Positions 27,957 through 37,310 of a stretch of DNA of 64,000 bases are shown here, in pieces (positions within the stretch are counted from its first letter, which is position 1; each line of letters starts with the position of its first letter). A program made the position numbers and the translations under genes. The notes under the pieces are model-generated. The model worked only from the letters and a program-made list of their open reading frames with translations. It was not told the origin of the DNA and did no database searches. This DNA is from Corynebacterium kutscheri (GTDB lineage: Bacteria; Actinomycetota; Actinomycetes; Mycobacteriales; Mycobacteriaceae). The stretch lies in NCBI RefSeq assembly GCF_000980835.1, contig NZ_CP011312.1:682001-746000 (forward strand). The letters are read 5' to 3'.

Positions 27957-30569
27957 TTAGCTGCCGTCGAAGGCACGATTTTTTAGACCACGCTCAGCGC
28001 GATCTTTGCCTTCAGCGATAATCCGGCGTAGACCATGAGGTAAATCTTTTTGCTCAAGGAATGCAGCAGCTAATTCCACTATCTGTGGGCTAGCGTCCCA
28101 ATATGGGAAAGCCCCACTAAGAGTAGTTGTTGCTACATCGCTAGAAACATTTGACCAGAGCTGAGCGGCACACTCAAAGTATTCGCTAGTGAATTCTTGG
28201 AGTAGATCATCAGAATGGGTGAAGTCTAAACCCTCCAACTTGTGTCGTAATTCCAAGTTACTGAGGGAATCTGTCTGGTGCATAATCTGATTGAAAATTT
28301 CGCGCTTATTCTCAGCAGCATTAATAGCTGCCTGAGCACGTAATGCTGCCATCTGGCCAGAAGAAGTATTATCACTAGCAAGCAATTCAGCAATGCGTGC
28401 TAGTGGATCTTCAAACTGCGCATCAGCAATAAGTGCCGTTAATGCCCACCACTTAAGATCGGCATCGATATGAATACCTGGGAATACCTGTTTATCGGCC
28501 AAGATTTGTTTAAAAGCTTCGGCGGCTTCTTCATTAAGGGCAACCTTAGCAAGAGCTTGCACAAAAGCTAACTGAGTATCTGAACCTGGTTCACTATGAA
28601 GTGCTGCCTCTAATAGAGTTTGTGCAAGCAGTTCTTCACCTTTTGTAGCTAGCCAATGTCTATCTGCATAGAAATTGACTGCCGTGGTTACTTGACTTAG
28701 CAGACGTTCTAGCACCATAATTTGATCTTCGGTACCCGCACCACGAGCAACAAGCGTTAGGAAGTCGCGAGCACGTAACTTTTGGTTACGAGTCATTTCC
28801 CAAGCAGCAGACCAACATAGGGTGCGTGCCATGGGATCGTCGATCTTATCAATATTTTCTAAGAGGAAGGCCATGGAGTTATCGTCAAGACCAAGTGCAC
28901 AGTAGGTGAGATCTTCATCGTTGACAATAACTAGTTGCGCAGCAGGGACACCAATAAATTCAGTTACTGCTGTAGCGGCATTAGTAATATCAACTTCTGC
29001 GCGGTGGGTACGGATAACCTTGCCATCAACTAATGAGTAAAGACCGACAGCAACCCGGTGAGTGCGTAACTCACCGGCACCAGGTGTGGCTCCGGATTGT
29101 ATTACCTTAAAGTCAGTGTATACGCCATTTTCTATGGTAAAACTTGGTGAAAGCGTATTAAGGCCAGTGGTTTTAATCCATTGCTGTGCCCACTGCGAAA
29201 GATCACGTCCAGAAGCTTGCTCTAGTGCATTAAGTAGATCTGCGAAAGTAGCATTGCCAAAAGCATGTTGGGCAAAGTGGCGGCGCACACCAGCAAAAAA
29301 TTCTTCTCGGCCAACATAGGCTTGTAATTGCTTTAACACTGAGGCACCTTTGGAATAGGTAATGCCGTCAAAGTTTTGTTCTACTGTTTCAATATCAGAA
29401 GCATCTGTGGAAATCGGGTGAGTAGAAGAAAGTTGATCTTGCTGATAAGCCCAAGACTTTTCGACGTTAGCAAAAGTGACCCATGCGTTATGGTATTCAG
29501 TAGCCTCAGCTTGGCTCATTGCCGCGCCCCAGGTAGCAAAAGATTCATTAAGCCAGAGATCATCCCACCAACGCATAGTAACTAGATCCCCGAACCACAT
29601 ATGCGCCATTTCATGCAAAATAGTGTCGCATCGGCGCTCATAGCGTGATTTTGTCACTTTGGAAGTAAAAACATATTCATCGCGGAAAGTTACACAACCA
29701 GCATTTTCCATAGCACCAGCATTAAATTCAGGAACAAAAAGCTGATCATATTTGCCAAAGGGATAAGCCACACCAAAGTGCGCATGATAGTAATCAAATC
29801 CCTGCTTAGTTTCGGTAAAAATAGTTTCCGAATCGAGGCATTCAGCTAGTGACTGCCGGCAAAAGATAGATAGTGGAATCTCTAACTCAGTGGGCTCATC
29901 GGCTGGAGTTTCTGGATAGTGAGTTAGCTTTCCTTGCCATATATCAGAAACTTCGTGGTAGCGGCCTGCACAAATAGCGACCAGATAGGTTGATAATGGG
30001 TAGTCGATATGAGAGCTAAATTGTTGCCCGTCGGGGAGATCAATAACCGTTTGCGGTGCGTTGGTAATTACTTTCCATCCAGTTGGGGCGATGATATTAA
30101 GGCTGTAGGTAGCTTTAAGATCTGGTTGGTCGAAGCAGGCAAAAACACGCTTGGCATCGGCAGTTTCGAATTGAGTATAAAGATAAACTTCGTTGTCTAC
30201 GGGATCGACAAAGCGGTGTAGTCCTTGACCGGTACGCGAGTAAGCACACACAGCGTTGACTCGAAGCAGGTGTTCGCCGGCGCTGAGTCCTTGTAATAAG
30301 ATACCGCGGGTTTCGTCATAGCGTCCGTCTTCGGTCATAGGTACGGCGGATTCGGTTATATTGACCTCGTCAAGCAAGACTTCATAAATGTGATTGGCCT
30401 GGAGATCAATAAAGGTATCACCGTCGCTGAGCGCGCTAAACCGCACGGTAGTCAGGGAAGGAAATTCAGTTTCGCCAGCGGTGAGATCAATGCTGATGTC
30501 GTAGTGGTCAACAAAGATGAGTTGGGAACGTTGTTCGGCCTCGATACGAGTGAGATTGGTAGAAGACAT
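27957..30569 (-). CDS. pepN: Aminopeptidase N
   Basis: 870-aa M1 metallopeptidase that removes N-terminal residues from peptides in the cytosol. The exopeptidase motif GAMEN is at 285-289, zinc motif HEMAH at 319-323 with the third ligand Glu at 342 (LNESFA). The C-terminal ERAP1-like helical half is complete. Length equals the mycobacterial type (about 860). Divergent from the DsbA-like gene with 145 bases between; a hairpin terminator lies just after the stop. Confidence 0.97.
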   Translation of the reverse strand: MSSTNLTRIEAEQRSQLIFVDHYDISIDLTAGETEFPSLTTVRFSALSDGDTFIDLQANHIYEVLLDEVNITESAVPMTEDGRYDETRGILLQGLSAGEHLLRVNAVCAYSRTGQGLHRFVDPVDNEVYLYTQFETADAKRVFACFDQPDLKATYSLNIIAPTGWKVITNAPQTVIDLPDGQQFSSHIDYPLSTYLVAICAGRYHEVSDIWQGKLTHYPETPADEPTELEIPLSIFCRQSLAECLDSETIFTETKQGFDYYHAHFGVAYPFGKYDQLFVPEFNAGAMENAGCVTFRDEYVFTSKVTKSRYERRCDTILHEMAHMWFGDLVTMRWWDDLWLNESFATWGAAMSQAEATEYHNAWVTFANVEKSWAYQQDQLSSTHPISTDASDIETVEQNFDGITYSKGASVLKQLQAYVGREEFFAGVRRHFAQHAFGNATFADLLNALEQASGRDLSQWAQQWIKTTGLNTLSPSFTIENGVYTDFKVIQSGATPGAGELRTHRVAVGLYSLVDGKVIRTHRAEVDITNAATAVTEFIGVPAAQLVIVNDEDLTYCALGLDDNSMAFLLENIDKIDDPMARTLCWSAAWEMTRNQKLRARDFLTLVARGAGTEDQIMVLERLLSQVTTAVNFYADRHWLATKGEELLAQTLLEAALHSEPGSDTQLAFVQALAKVALNEEAAEAFKQILADKQVFPGIHIDADLKWWALTALIADAQFEDPLARIAELLASDNTSSGQMAALRAQAAINAAENKREIFNQIMHQTDSLSNLELRHKLEGLDFTHSDDLLQEFTSEYFECAAQLWSNVSSDVATTTLSGAFPYWDASPQIVELAAAFLEQKDLPHGLRRIIAEGKDRAERGLKNRAFDGS

Positions 30570-30714
30570 AGCAGCTCCTTGTCTTAAAGTAATTGTATGA
30601 GTTTGGGGATAGTTTAAGACTACCTGCGGGGATCAGTGTTCTGACATACACTTGGGAATAAAAGGCATAAATAGCGGTTTTATTCCTAGAGAACTGAGAG
30701 CAGGTTAGAACAAC

Positions 30715-31329
30715 ATGACTGAAAAAGTATCCTTTTGGTTTGATGTATCGTGCCCATTTTGTTGGGTAACTTCCCGGTGGATCAAAGAGGTAGAGCAGGT
30801 TCGTGATATTGAAGTCGAATGGATCCCAATGAGTTTGAGCGTTCTTAATCAAGGACGCAATCTTGATCCTGGTTATATGCAGCGAATGGAAGCTAATTGG
30901 GGGCCAGCACGAGTTTTCGCAGCGATTGCAAGTGAGCATCCAGAAAAACTTGATGAGCTTTATACGGTGATGGGTACCATGGTTCATAATGAGGGTAAGG
31001 GTGCTCAAAAAGGTTTTGGCGGATATGACGAAGTCATTGCTACCTCATTAGCACAACTTGGGTTAGGTGAATATGCTGCAATCGCTAATACTAGCCAGTG
31101 GGATGAGCAGCTTCGTCAGTATCATCAGGGGGCAATGGATGCCGTTGGGGATGAGGTAGGTACGCCGGTACTTAAATTAGGCGATACCGCATTTTTCGGT
31201 CCGGTACTAACCCGTATTCCGCGAGGTGAAGCGGCTGGAAAGCTTTTTGACGCTTCAGTAACCCTCGGCAATTACCCCCATTTCTTTGAATTGAAGCGTT
31301 CCCGAACCGAATCACCACGGTTTGATTAA
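30715..31329 (+). CDS. DsbA-family, mycothiol-linked oxidoreductase (Rv2466c-like)
   Basis: 204 aa thioredoxin fold. FWFDVSCPFCWVTSRW near residue 7-22 has a CPFC redox motif, where Rv2466c has CPWC. Helical insert with GPARVFAAIA and a cis-Pro strand TPVLKLGDTAFFGPVLTRIP complete the fold. Members act as mycothiol-dependent reductases or nitroreductases in the cytosol; no signal peptide is present, which fits. Position next to pepN is the mycobacterial order Rv2467-Rv2466c. The Phe in place of Trp is worth noting. Confidence 0.85.
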   Translation: MTEKVSFWFDVSCPFCWVTSRWIKEVEQVRDIEVEWIPMSLSVLNQGRNLDPGYMQRMEANWGPARVFAAIASEHPEKLDELYTVMGTMVHNEGKGAQKGFGGYDEVIATSLAQLGLGEYAAIANTSQWDEQLRQYHQGAMDAVGDEVGTPVLKLGDTAFFGPVLTRIPRGEAAGKLFDASVTLGNYPHFFELKRSRTESPRFD

Positions 31330-31375
31330 CTTTAAAAGGGGTAATAAACGGGGCAGATCCGATAGACTTTAAAAC

Positions 31376-31852
31376 ATGCGAATCTATCTTGGAGCAGACC
31401 ATGCAGGGTTTGAGACGAAGAATATTATTGCGGAGCATCTGAAGAGTCTCGGACATGAGGTAATTGATTGCGGTGCGCATATTTATGATGCCAACGATGA
31501 TTATCCAGCATTTTGTATTGAAGCTGCTAGCCGAGTAGTTAATGATCCTGGTTCATTGGGAATTGTGCTTGGTGGATCCGGTAATGGTGAGCAGATTGCG
31601 GCCAATAAAGTAACCGGTGCCCGGTGTGCTCTAGCCTGGTCGCCAGAAACAGCAAGACTAGCTAGAGAACATAATAACGCGCAGCTTATTGGCTTAGGTG
31701 GCAGAATGCATTCCGCTGAAGAAGCTCTGGCGATAGTGGATGCTTTTATTGAGCAACCATGGAGTAACGAGGAACGCCACCAGCGCCGTATCGATATTCT
31801 AGCTGATTATGAGCGCACTGGAATTGCCCCAGAATTGCCTCGGGAAAATTAA
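31376..31852 (+). CDS. rpiB: Ribose-5-phosphate isomerase B
   Basis: 158 aa RpiB fold. IYLGADHAGFETK at the N-terminus carries phosphate-binding residues, HEVIDCGAH the early loop, GIVLGGSGNGEQIAANKV is the anion-hole loop and includes a Ser where Cys is seen in other subgroups, and SPETARLAREHNNAQ contains the catalytic His/Asn region. It interconverts ribose and ribulose 5-phosphate in the pentose pathway. A terminator hairpin follows at 31867. Confidence 0.95.
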   Translation: MRIYLGADHAGFETKNIIAEHLKSLGHEVIDCGAHIYDANDDYPAFCIEAASRVVNDPGSLGIVLGGSGNGEQIAANKVTGARCALAWSPETARLAREHNNAQLIGLGGRMHSAEEALAIVDAFIEQPWSNEERHQRRIDILADYERTGIAPELPREN

Positions 31853-31866
31853 TACTTATTAAAAAT

Positions 31867-31896
31867 AAAGCCTCACTATTTTTTAGTGAGGCTTTT
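31867..31896 (+). terminator. Terminator between rpiB and the convergent membrane protein
   Basis: AAAGCCTCACTA (31867-31878) and TAGTGAGGCTTT (31884-31895) with TTTT after the stem; symmetrical enough to serve both convergent genes. Confidence 0.9.
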
Positions 31897-31940
31897 AATC
31901 TATTTAGTGCTTATTTATGTTTTGGCAGTAACTGAAGTGC

Positions 31941-32756
31941 TTAGAAATCGAAGTCGAAACCACCGTCGAAAAGCCCACCGTCGCCGCCAAAAAAGCCACC
32001 GCCGTCACCACCAAAATCAAAGAAACCACCGTCACTAGCATCACCACCGGCATCTGTTATATCGCTAGCACCGAGTGCATCGGCACCTCCCGCATCGGCA
32101 AGGCATTCGGCGTAGCCTGCTTGCCATGCATTAGCGGAGTAACCGACACCAGACATTCCAGAAAACAGCGAACTAAACAGTAAAACACTACCGGCAGTCC
32201 ATAGCCCGGTACTCATGGCTTCAGCCCACCAGGGGCGAGAATACCAACCAGCCGGAACCGGGCGACCAGCAACTATACCGCCAGGATAATAGTTAGGCGT
32301 AGCTTCAGTAGCTACTGGTGATACTGTGAGCGTATTTCCATCTTGAGAAATAGTGCGGGTTTCTGTGACCTTGCCTGCCTGACGCTGTCCTTCCAGCGGC
32401 GGTAATTCTGGGCCGGCAGGTAACCCCATGATTTCACGTGCGGCGTTAATATAGTGCAGGCCTTCGAGTGCAGATTCTCGGGCAAGTTCTGCTTGGCGAA
32501 CTGTGGTTGCAGTAGAAATTTGCGCACTGGCTGCATTAAACCGCTCTGATGCATCGGCAATAGCTTGGCTAGAAGCAGTATCGGTTCCAGTAATAGTAAG
32601 CACTTGAGAGCCTAGCCGGTCGATCCACCGGCGAGCATCAGCAATTGCATCTTCATGATTATTAATAGCGTGTTGAGAGGTACCGGTTTTATTGGCACGG
32701 GAGGCAATAAAAACTAAGCCCAGAACAACAATGCCAATGAGAAGAAGAGCGGACAC
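31941..32756 (-). CDS. Single-pass membrane protein with Gly/Asp/Phe-rich C-terminus, unknown function
   Basis: 271 aa. N-terminal anchor MSALLLIGIVVLGLVFIAS, then an alpha-helical segment (residues about 30-120, DAIADARRWIDRLGSQVL and AQISTATTVRQAELARES, coiled-coil-like), a Pro/Tyr-rich stretch RPVPAGWYSRPWW, a short hydrophobic segment (LWTAGSVLLFSSLFSG) and a C-terminus of about 45 residues made of Gly, Asp and Phe (DGGFFDFGGDGGGFFGG-type). The glycine-aspartate tail recalls the ends of some TPM-domain or YgcG-type membrane proteins, but no such domain was recognised. I do not know its role. It is absent from the mycobacterial order at this spot. Confidence 0.75.
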   Translation of the reverse strand: MSALLLIGIVVLGLVFIASRANKTGTSQHAINNHEDAIADARRWIDRLGSQVLTITGTDTASSQAIADASERFNAASAQISTATTVRQAELARESALEGLHYINAAREIMGLPAGPELPPLEGQRQAGKVTETRTISQDGNTLTVSPVATEATPNYYPGGIVAGRPVPAGWYSRPWWAEAMSTGLWTAGSVLLFSSLFSGMSGVGYSANAWQAGYAECLADAGGADALGASDITDAGGDASDGGFFDFGGDGGGFFGGDGGLFDGGFDFDF

Positions 32757-32951
32757 GATAATTCACCTAGCACTTAGTAGTCGATCTTATATTCGTATTC
32801 CGTATAACGAAGCAATAAAAAGAAAAGTTCCCACACGATATTCGTGCAGGAACGTATTAGATAGTAGTTTGCGCTTAATTAAATCTTGCTCTGTGCGCCA
32901 ATGGGCTTAGTGATGAAACAGTGTTTCCGTAGTGAAACACCAGAAAATATG

Positions 32952-33227
32952 CTAATCGACAGGGTGAGACACCTTGTTATCGGAGGAAGCATCGATTGTA
33001 TTTTTCGCCGCAGAGGCGATCTTCGCTCGTTTGCGAGCATGTGTCCACTCGATAATGGCCTCGGAGTCCCATAGGGTTAGCCCGTGGAGCTTCGCGACGG
33101 GGGCGGGTGCGCGACCTCGTCCTGCATAACTTGTGAAAGTACCTCGCGCCGTGCCAGAGAACTTTGCGCAATCTACTGCAGTCCAGAGTTCACGACCCGA
33201 GAGCGAGTCGATAATCTTTGGATTCAT
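32952..33227 (-). CDS. Small helix-turn-helix protein, excisionase-like
   Basis: About 91 aa from MNPKIIDS (a second ATG lies two codons upstream). LWTAVDCAKFSGTARGTFTSY resembles the helix-turn-helix of small excisionase/AlpA-type winged proteins, and AKLHGLTLWDSEAIIEWTHARK is the characteristic wing and W-x-S/E-A-I-x-x-W end. Such proteins bind DNA beside integration sites or as regulators of mobile elements, yet no integrase is visible. It stands alone between the Gly/Asp-rich gene and tRNA-Gly and might be a domesticated regulator; that is inference. Confidence 0.7.
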   Translation of the reverse strand: MNPKIIDSLSGRELWTAVDCAKFSGTARGTFTSYAGRGRAPAPVAKLHGLTLWDSEAIIEWTHARKRAKIASAAKNTIDASSDNKVSHPVD

Positions 33228-33233
33228 AAGCAA

Positions 33234-33628
33234 TATTGTATATGGCTTTATGTGGCAATCGGTTTTTTGTGGGGTAGGCGATAATAAAATAGAAGTGTTG
33301 CGTCTGAATGAAAACGAAAACCCGTGGATAAAAGCATATTTGCTGTATTTTTTGGGATTGTTATTGATAGTTGAAATGTCCGCATATCGTGGGATATTGC
33401 CCTGGGGTGAAAAAGTTATTTTCGATAATTAAAAAAATATGTGGGTATATCTCCGATGATGATAGAGGGGGTAGGCGGGGGTGTTTGTTTTAAGAGGTTG
33501 TGGTGCCTTTTAAATCAGATGTGCAATGCAAATAAGTTAGTTAAAAAAACTATTAATTGCTAATGAAAAGGTAATTTGGTGCTTTAGGTAAGTTGCGCTA
33601 CAGTTGTCGGCAGCGCTTTAACGCACAT
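33234..33628. other. Non-coding region before tRNA-Gly
   Basis: 395 AT-rich bases with no supported gene or recognised element beyond the presumed tRNA promoter. The nei/fpg gene that follows rpiB in mycobacteria is not present here. Confidence 0.4.
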
Positions 33629-33703
33629 GGGAATGTCGTATAGTGGCTAATACCTCAGCCTTCCAAGCTGAAGACGCGGGTTCGATTCCCGTCATTCCCT
33701 CCA
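33629..33703 (+). tRNA. tRNA-Gly (anticodon UCC)
   Basis: Acceptor GGGAATG/CATTCCC, anticodon stem TCAGC/GCTGA around CTTCCAA (anticodon TCC), T-arm GCGGGTTCGATTCCCGT; CCA is encoded directly after the discriminator T at 33700. Confidence 0.95.
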
Positions 33704-34194
33704 TTTCAACACCATTTGGTTTTATTGCATTGTAAAATTATGCGGTTTCCGGGTGGTGTTTTTTTTATTTTTCTAGATGATGTATGCCTGAGCTCTTTAG
33801 GGAAGCTATTTAGGGACGGTTCCACATATTTGATCTTAAAAGTGTCGGAGTTGGCACTGGTTACTGTTGCTGATCTTTCGAATAGTTATTTTCTATTGGC
33901 AGCGGTTTTTCAACGCATTGTTTATAGTGATTGCGTCATTAATGAGTGACCAAGAGAAGTAATGGAATTTTTTAACTTCATTTATTCGGTTTAAACCTAG
34001 GCGGGCTTAGGGTTGCTTAAAAGTGTTGGCTAACCGCGAAGTGAGAATTAGAACAGTTATTAGCGTTGGGGTTGTTGCAAAATTGACCCTTTTGACCTGT
34101 GTAAACAGGTCGATTTTTATTTTTGCGTAGTTTATGGCTAAAGTATTGATCCGTACCCAGTCGCCTGGCATTGAGGTGGCTAGTACTTTGATAA
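33704..34194. other. Region between tRNA-Gly and tRNA-Pro
   Basis: 491 bases with short hydrophobic open frames that look spurious. A small terminator-like hairpin GACCTGT-GTAA-ACAGGTC (34094-34111) followed by GATTTTTATTTTTG may end the tRNA-Gly transcript. Confidence 0.5.
34094..34125 (+). terminator. Terminator-like hairpin
   Basis: Perfect 7-bp stem GACCTGT/ACAGGTC with GTAA loop and a T-rich tail; no gene other than tRNA-Gly lies upstream on this strand. Confidence 0.6.
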
Positions 34195-34268
34195 CGGGAC
34201 GTGGCGCAGTTTGGTAGCGCACCTGCTTTGGGAGCAGGGGGTCGCAGGTTCAAATCCTGTCGTCCCGA
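34195..34268 (+). tRNA. tRNA-Pro (anticodon UGG)
   Basis: Acceptor CGGGACG/CGTCCCG, anticodon stem CCTGC/GCAGG around TTTGGGA (anticodon TGG), T-arm GCAGGTTCAAATCCTGT. Immediately followed by a strong terminator and then tig. Confidence 0.95.
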
Positions 34269-34270
34269 CA

Positions 34271-34310
34271 AAAACACCCTCATCCGGCTTGCTGGGTGAG
34301 GGTGTTTTTC
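34271..34310 (+). terminator. Terminator after tRNA-Pro
   Basis: AAAACACCCTCA (34271-34282) and TGAGGGTGTTTT (34297-34308) form a 12-bp stem ending in a T-run. Confidence 0.92.
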
Positions 34311-34365
34311 TATTAAGATGAACCCCGCACAATCTATTAATTCCTAGATACCAGGAGAGTCACTC

Positions 34366-35715
34366 GTGAAGAGTTCCGTCGAGAAGCTGAGCGACACCCG
34401 CGTCAAGCTCACCGTCGAGGTCCCCGTAGAGGATCTAAAGACTGAAATTGACCAGGCGTACGCAGGCCTGGCGCAGCAGGTAAACATTCCAGGTTTCCGC
34501 CGTGGTAAGGCACCTCGCCAGCTGATCGAGGCTCGCTTTGGTCGCAATGTTGTTATGGAGCAGGTCGTCAATGATGGCCTTGGCGCCCGCTATGAGGAAG
34601 CACTACGTGAGGCAGAGGTTATTCCGCTAGGACAGCCTGCCATTGAGATCACTGAAGTAGACGCTGATAAAGGCTTCGATTTTACTGCTGAAGTTGATAT
34701 CCGTCCAGAGATCACATTGCCAGATTTCGCTACCTTCAATATTGAAGTTCCTGCGCTAAAGACTGACGACGAAGCCGTTGACGCAGAGATTGATAAACTG
34801 CGTGAGCGTTTTGCTGAGCTTAAAGACACCAAGCGCAAGCTTAAGACTGATGATTTCGCAATTATTGATGTTGTTGCTTCGGTCGACGGTGAAGAGATTG
34901 AAGATTCTAAGGCTGAGGGGCTATCTTACCGAGTAGGTGCCGGCGATCTTATTGATGGTCTAGACACTGCATTGCGTGGCCTTAAGACCGGAGAATCTGC
35001 TGAGTTCACCACCACCTTGAAAAATGGTGAGCATGAAGGCAAAGAAGCAACTGTAAAGGTTTCTGTTCAGCAGACCAAGGAGCGCAAGCTACCTGAGCTT
35101 GATGAAGAGTTCGTACAGACTGCATCCGAGTTCGATACGGTAGAAGAGCTGCGTGAGTCCTATAAGGAACAGGTTGAAGAGAACGCTAAGTCTAGGCAGG
35201 CAGCAGCAATTCGTGATGAAGTTCTCAAGGCAGCTCTAGAGGCGAGCGAATTCCCAATTCCAGAAGCATTTGTTAGCGAGCAGGCTCATAACCAACTACA
35301 TCAGATTTTCGGCGAGCTTGCCCACGATGATGCTGCTTTGAATGCTGCTCTTGAGGCACAGGGAACTACCCGTAAAGAATTTGAAGAAGAAGTACATAAA
35401 TCTTCTGAGCAGGCTGTTCGTACCCAGCTATTCTTAGACGTATTGGCTGAGCAGGAGGAACCAGAGGTTTCCCAACAGGAGCTAACTGATCACATCTTGT
35501 TCACTGCGCAAAGCTATGGCATGGATCCAAACCAGTTTGTTATGCAGCTACAACAATCCGGCCAGATTGCTAACCTATTTGGCGATGTTCGTCGCGGAAA
35601 AGCATTGGCAGCTGCAATTGTCCGAGTAAATGTTAAGGATGAAGACGGTAATGTAGTTGATCCTAACGAGTACTTCGGTATTGAGGAAGAAGAGGAAACC
35701 ACCTCGGAGCAGTAA
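34366..35715 (+). CDS. tig: Trigger factor
   Basis: 449 aa ribosome-associated chaperone and peptidyl-prolyl isomerase, GTG start behind AGGAG. Ribosome-binding loop [11 protein letters not shown] near residue 43 (family signature GFRxGKxP), FKBP-type PPIase domain around residues 160-240 (DFAIIDVV and [13 protein letters not shown]), and a helical C-terminal arm with an acidic tail ([10 protein letters not shown]). It heads the protein quality-control cluster tig-clpP1-clpP2-clpX, with a terminator between tig and clpP1. Confidence 0.97.
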   Translation: MKSSVEKLSDTRVKLTVEVPVEDLKTEIDQAYAGLAQQVNIPGFRRGKAPRQLIEARFGRNVVMEQVVNDGLGARYEEALREAEVIPLGQPAIEITEVDADKGFDFTAEVDIRPEITLPDFATFNIEVPALKTDDEAVDAEIDKLRERFAELKDTKRKLKTDDFAIIDVVASVDGEEIEDSKAEGLSYRVGAGDLIDGLDTALRGLKTGESAEFTTTLKNGEHEGKEATVKVSVQQTKERKLPELDEEFVQTASEFDTVEELRESYKEQVEENAKSRQAAAIRDEVLKAALEASEFPIPEAFVSEQAHNQLHQIFGELAHDDAALNAALEAQGTTRKEFEEEVHKSSEQAVRTQLFLDVLAEQEEPEVSQQELTDHILFTAQSYGMDPNQFVMQLQQSGQIANLFGDVRRGKALAAAIVRVNVKDEDGNVVDPNEYFGIEEEEETTSEQ

Positions 35716-35767
35716 AATTAGCGTCTTTCTAAACAGGAAGCACATAAGTTTATACGCTTAATGTTTT

Positions 35768-35808
35768 AACATGGCCTTGACTATTGAGTTGAGGCCATGT
35801 TGTTTTTT
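35768..35808 (+). terminator. Intrinsic terminator of tig
   Basis: AACATGGCCT (35768-35777) pairs with AGGCCATGTT (35792-35801), followed by GTTTTTT. Confidence 0.9.
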
Positions 35809-35939
35809 AATCGACTATCGATTGTGGTGGGGGGTAGGTAGGTGGTAGTAGGAAAAGCGTCGATAAGCATAAAAAGAAGTTGTACTGATAAGGCAGTTTT
35901 TGTCTGTTTATTTTTAGGCTGAGTTTCGCGATACTTTAA

Positions 35940-35950
35940 CGCTCTTAGCG
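35940..35950. promoter_or_regulatory. ClgR-type operator upstream of clpP1
   Basis: CGCTCTTAGCG is an inverted repeat CGCT-CTT-AGCG close to the actinobacterial ClgR consensus (CGCY-NANR-GCG, with T at the central A position). It lies 110 bases before clpP1. ClgR is known to activate clpP1P2 in corynebacteria. Confidence 0.6.
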
Positions 35951-36059
35951 AACAGAAGCGCATAAGGGATGCTGACGGCGGTATTGTGGGTTGCATTGAT
36001 CGTGAACTATTTGTTCGAGGACACGTGAAAGAAAAGAACAATATATAAGGAGCACCACA

Positions 36060-36659
36060 ATGTCGGATAAGACCCTGATGGCGGCGGCAAGCGCAGGAAT
36101 GAACCTGAGCGATTCCGTGTATGAGCGTTTGCTACGTGAACGTATTATTTTTCTAGGAACTCAAGTTGATGATGAGATCGCTAATAAATTATGCGCTCAG
36201 ATTCTTCTGCTTTCTGCGGAGGATCCTACCCGGGATATTTCCTTGTACATTAACTCGCCTGGTGGTTCGGTGACTGCGGGCATGGCTATTTATGACACCA
36301 TGAAATACTCGCCATGCGATATTGCTACTTACGGCATGGGTCTTGCTGCATCAATGGGGCAATTCCTATTATCTGGTGGCACAAAAGGTAAGCGTTTTGC
36401 TTTGCCTCACGCTCGCATTATGATGCATCAGCCTTCTGCTGGCGTAGGTGGTACCGCTGCTGATATTGCTATTCAGGCAGAGCAGTTTGCACAGACCAAG
36501 CGCGAAATGGCGCAACTTATTGCCGAGCATACTGGGCAGACTTTTGAGCAGATTACTAAAGACTCGGATCGTGACCGCTGGTTTACTGCTGAACAGGCCA
36601 AGGAATATGGTTTAGTCGATCATGTAATTTCTTCCGCAGAGACACCCCTATCTAACTAA
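36060..36659 (+). CDS. clpP1: ATP-dependent Clp protease proteolytic subunit 1
   Basis: 199 aa serine peptidase. Catalytic Ser in [10 protein letters not shown] near residue 100, His in [11 protein letters not shown] near 125, Asp in [11 protein letters not shown] near 175. Assembles with ClpP2 into a mixed tetradecamer loaded by ClpX or ClpC. The two genes are 21 bases apart and form an operon. A ClgR-type site precedes it. Confidence 0.97.
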   Translation: MSDKTLMAAASAGMNLSDSVYERLLRERIIFLGTQVDDEIANKLCAQILLLSAEDPTRDISLYINSPGGSVTAGMAIYDTMKYSPCDIATYGMGLAASMGQFLLSGGTKGKRFALPHARIMMHQPSAGVGGTAADIAIQAEQFAQTKREMAQLIAEHTGQTFEQITKDSDRDRWFTAEQAKEYGLVDHVISSAETPLSN

Positions 36660-36680
36660 GACGTAGGAGATATAGAGAAT

Positions 36681-37310
36681 ATGAATACTAACGGAATGCA
36701 GATGCCTACGTCTCGCTACGTATTACCAAGCTTTATTGAGCAGTCAGCTTATGGCACTAAAGAAACTAACCCTTATGCCAAGTTATTTGAAGAACGTATT
36801 ATTTTCTTAGGCACACAGGTAGATGACACTAGTGCGAATGACATTATGGCGCAGCTGTTGGTGCTAGAAGGTTTAGACCCAGACCGAGATATCACCATGT
36901 ATATTAATTCTCCCGGTGGTTCTTTTACCTCCTTGATGGCGATTTATGACACCATGCAATATGTGCGTCCCGACGTGCGTACCGTATGTCTTGGCCAGGC
37001 AGCTTCGGCAGCTGCTGTGCTATTAGCAGCTGGTGCACCAGGTAAGCGAGCACTATTGCCGAACTCGCGTGTTTTGATTCACCAGCCGGCTACCCAGGGA
37101 ACTCAGGGACAAGTTTCTGATCTTGAGATTCAAGCAAAAGAAATTGAGCGTATGCGTACCCTGATGGAAGAGACTTTGGCTCGTCATACTGGTCGCACAG
37201 CAGAGCAAATTCGTATTGATACTGATCGCGATAAAATTCTTACTGCCCAGGAAGCCGTAGAGTATGGAATCGTGGATCAGATTTTTGATTACCGAAAACT
37301 CAATGGCTAA
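36681..37310 (+). CDS. clpP2: ATP-dependent Clp protease proteolytic subunit 2
   Basis: 209 aa. N-terminal extension (QMPTSRYVLPSF) may be processed. Ser in GQAASAAAVLLAAG near residue 113, His in RVLIHQPATQG near 138, Asp in RIDTDRDKILTAQEA near 190. Paralogue of clpP1 with the same length class; the pair is characteristic of actinobacteria, where both subunits are needed for activity. Confidence 0.97.
   Translation: MNTNGMQMPTSRYVLPSFIEQSAYGTKETNPYAKLFEERIIFLGTQVDDTSANDIMAQLLVLEGLDPDRDITMYINSPGGSFTSLMAIYDTMQYVRPDVRTVCLGQAASAAAVLLAAGAPGKRALLPNSRVLIHQPATQGTQGQVSDLEIQAKEIERMRTLMEETLARHTGRTAEQIRIDTDRDKILTAQEAVEYGIVDQIFDYRKLNG

Larger units (their letters stand above)
35716..36059. other. tig-clpP1 intergenic region
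   Basis: 344 bases holding the tig terminator (35768-35808), then the clpP1 promoter with a ClgR-type inverted repeat at 35940-35950. No gene seen. Confidence 0.6.

Noticed and set aside
33716..33949. 77-codon hydrophobic frame after tRNA-Gly
   Set aside because: No ribosome site, odd composition, no recognised motif.
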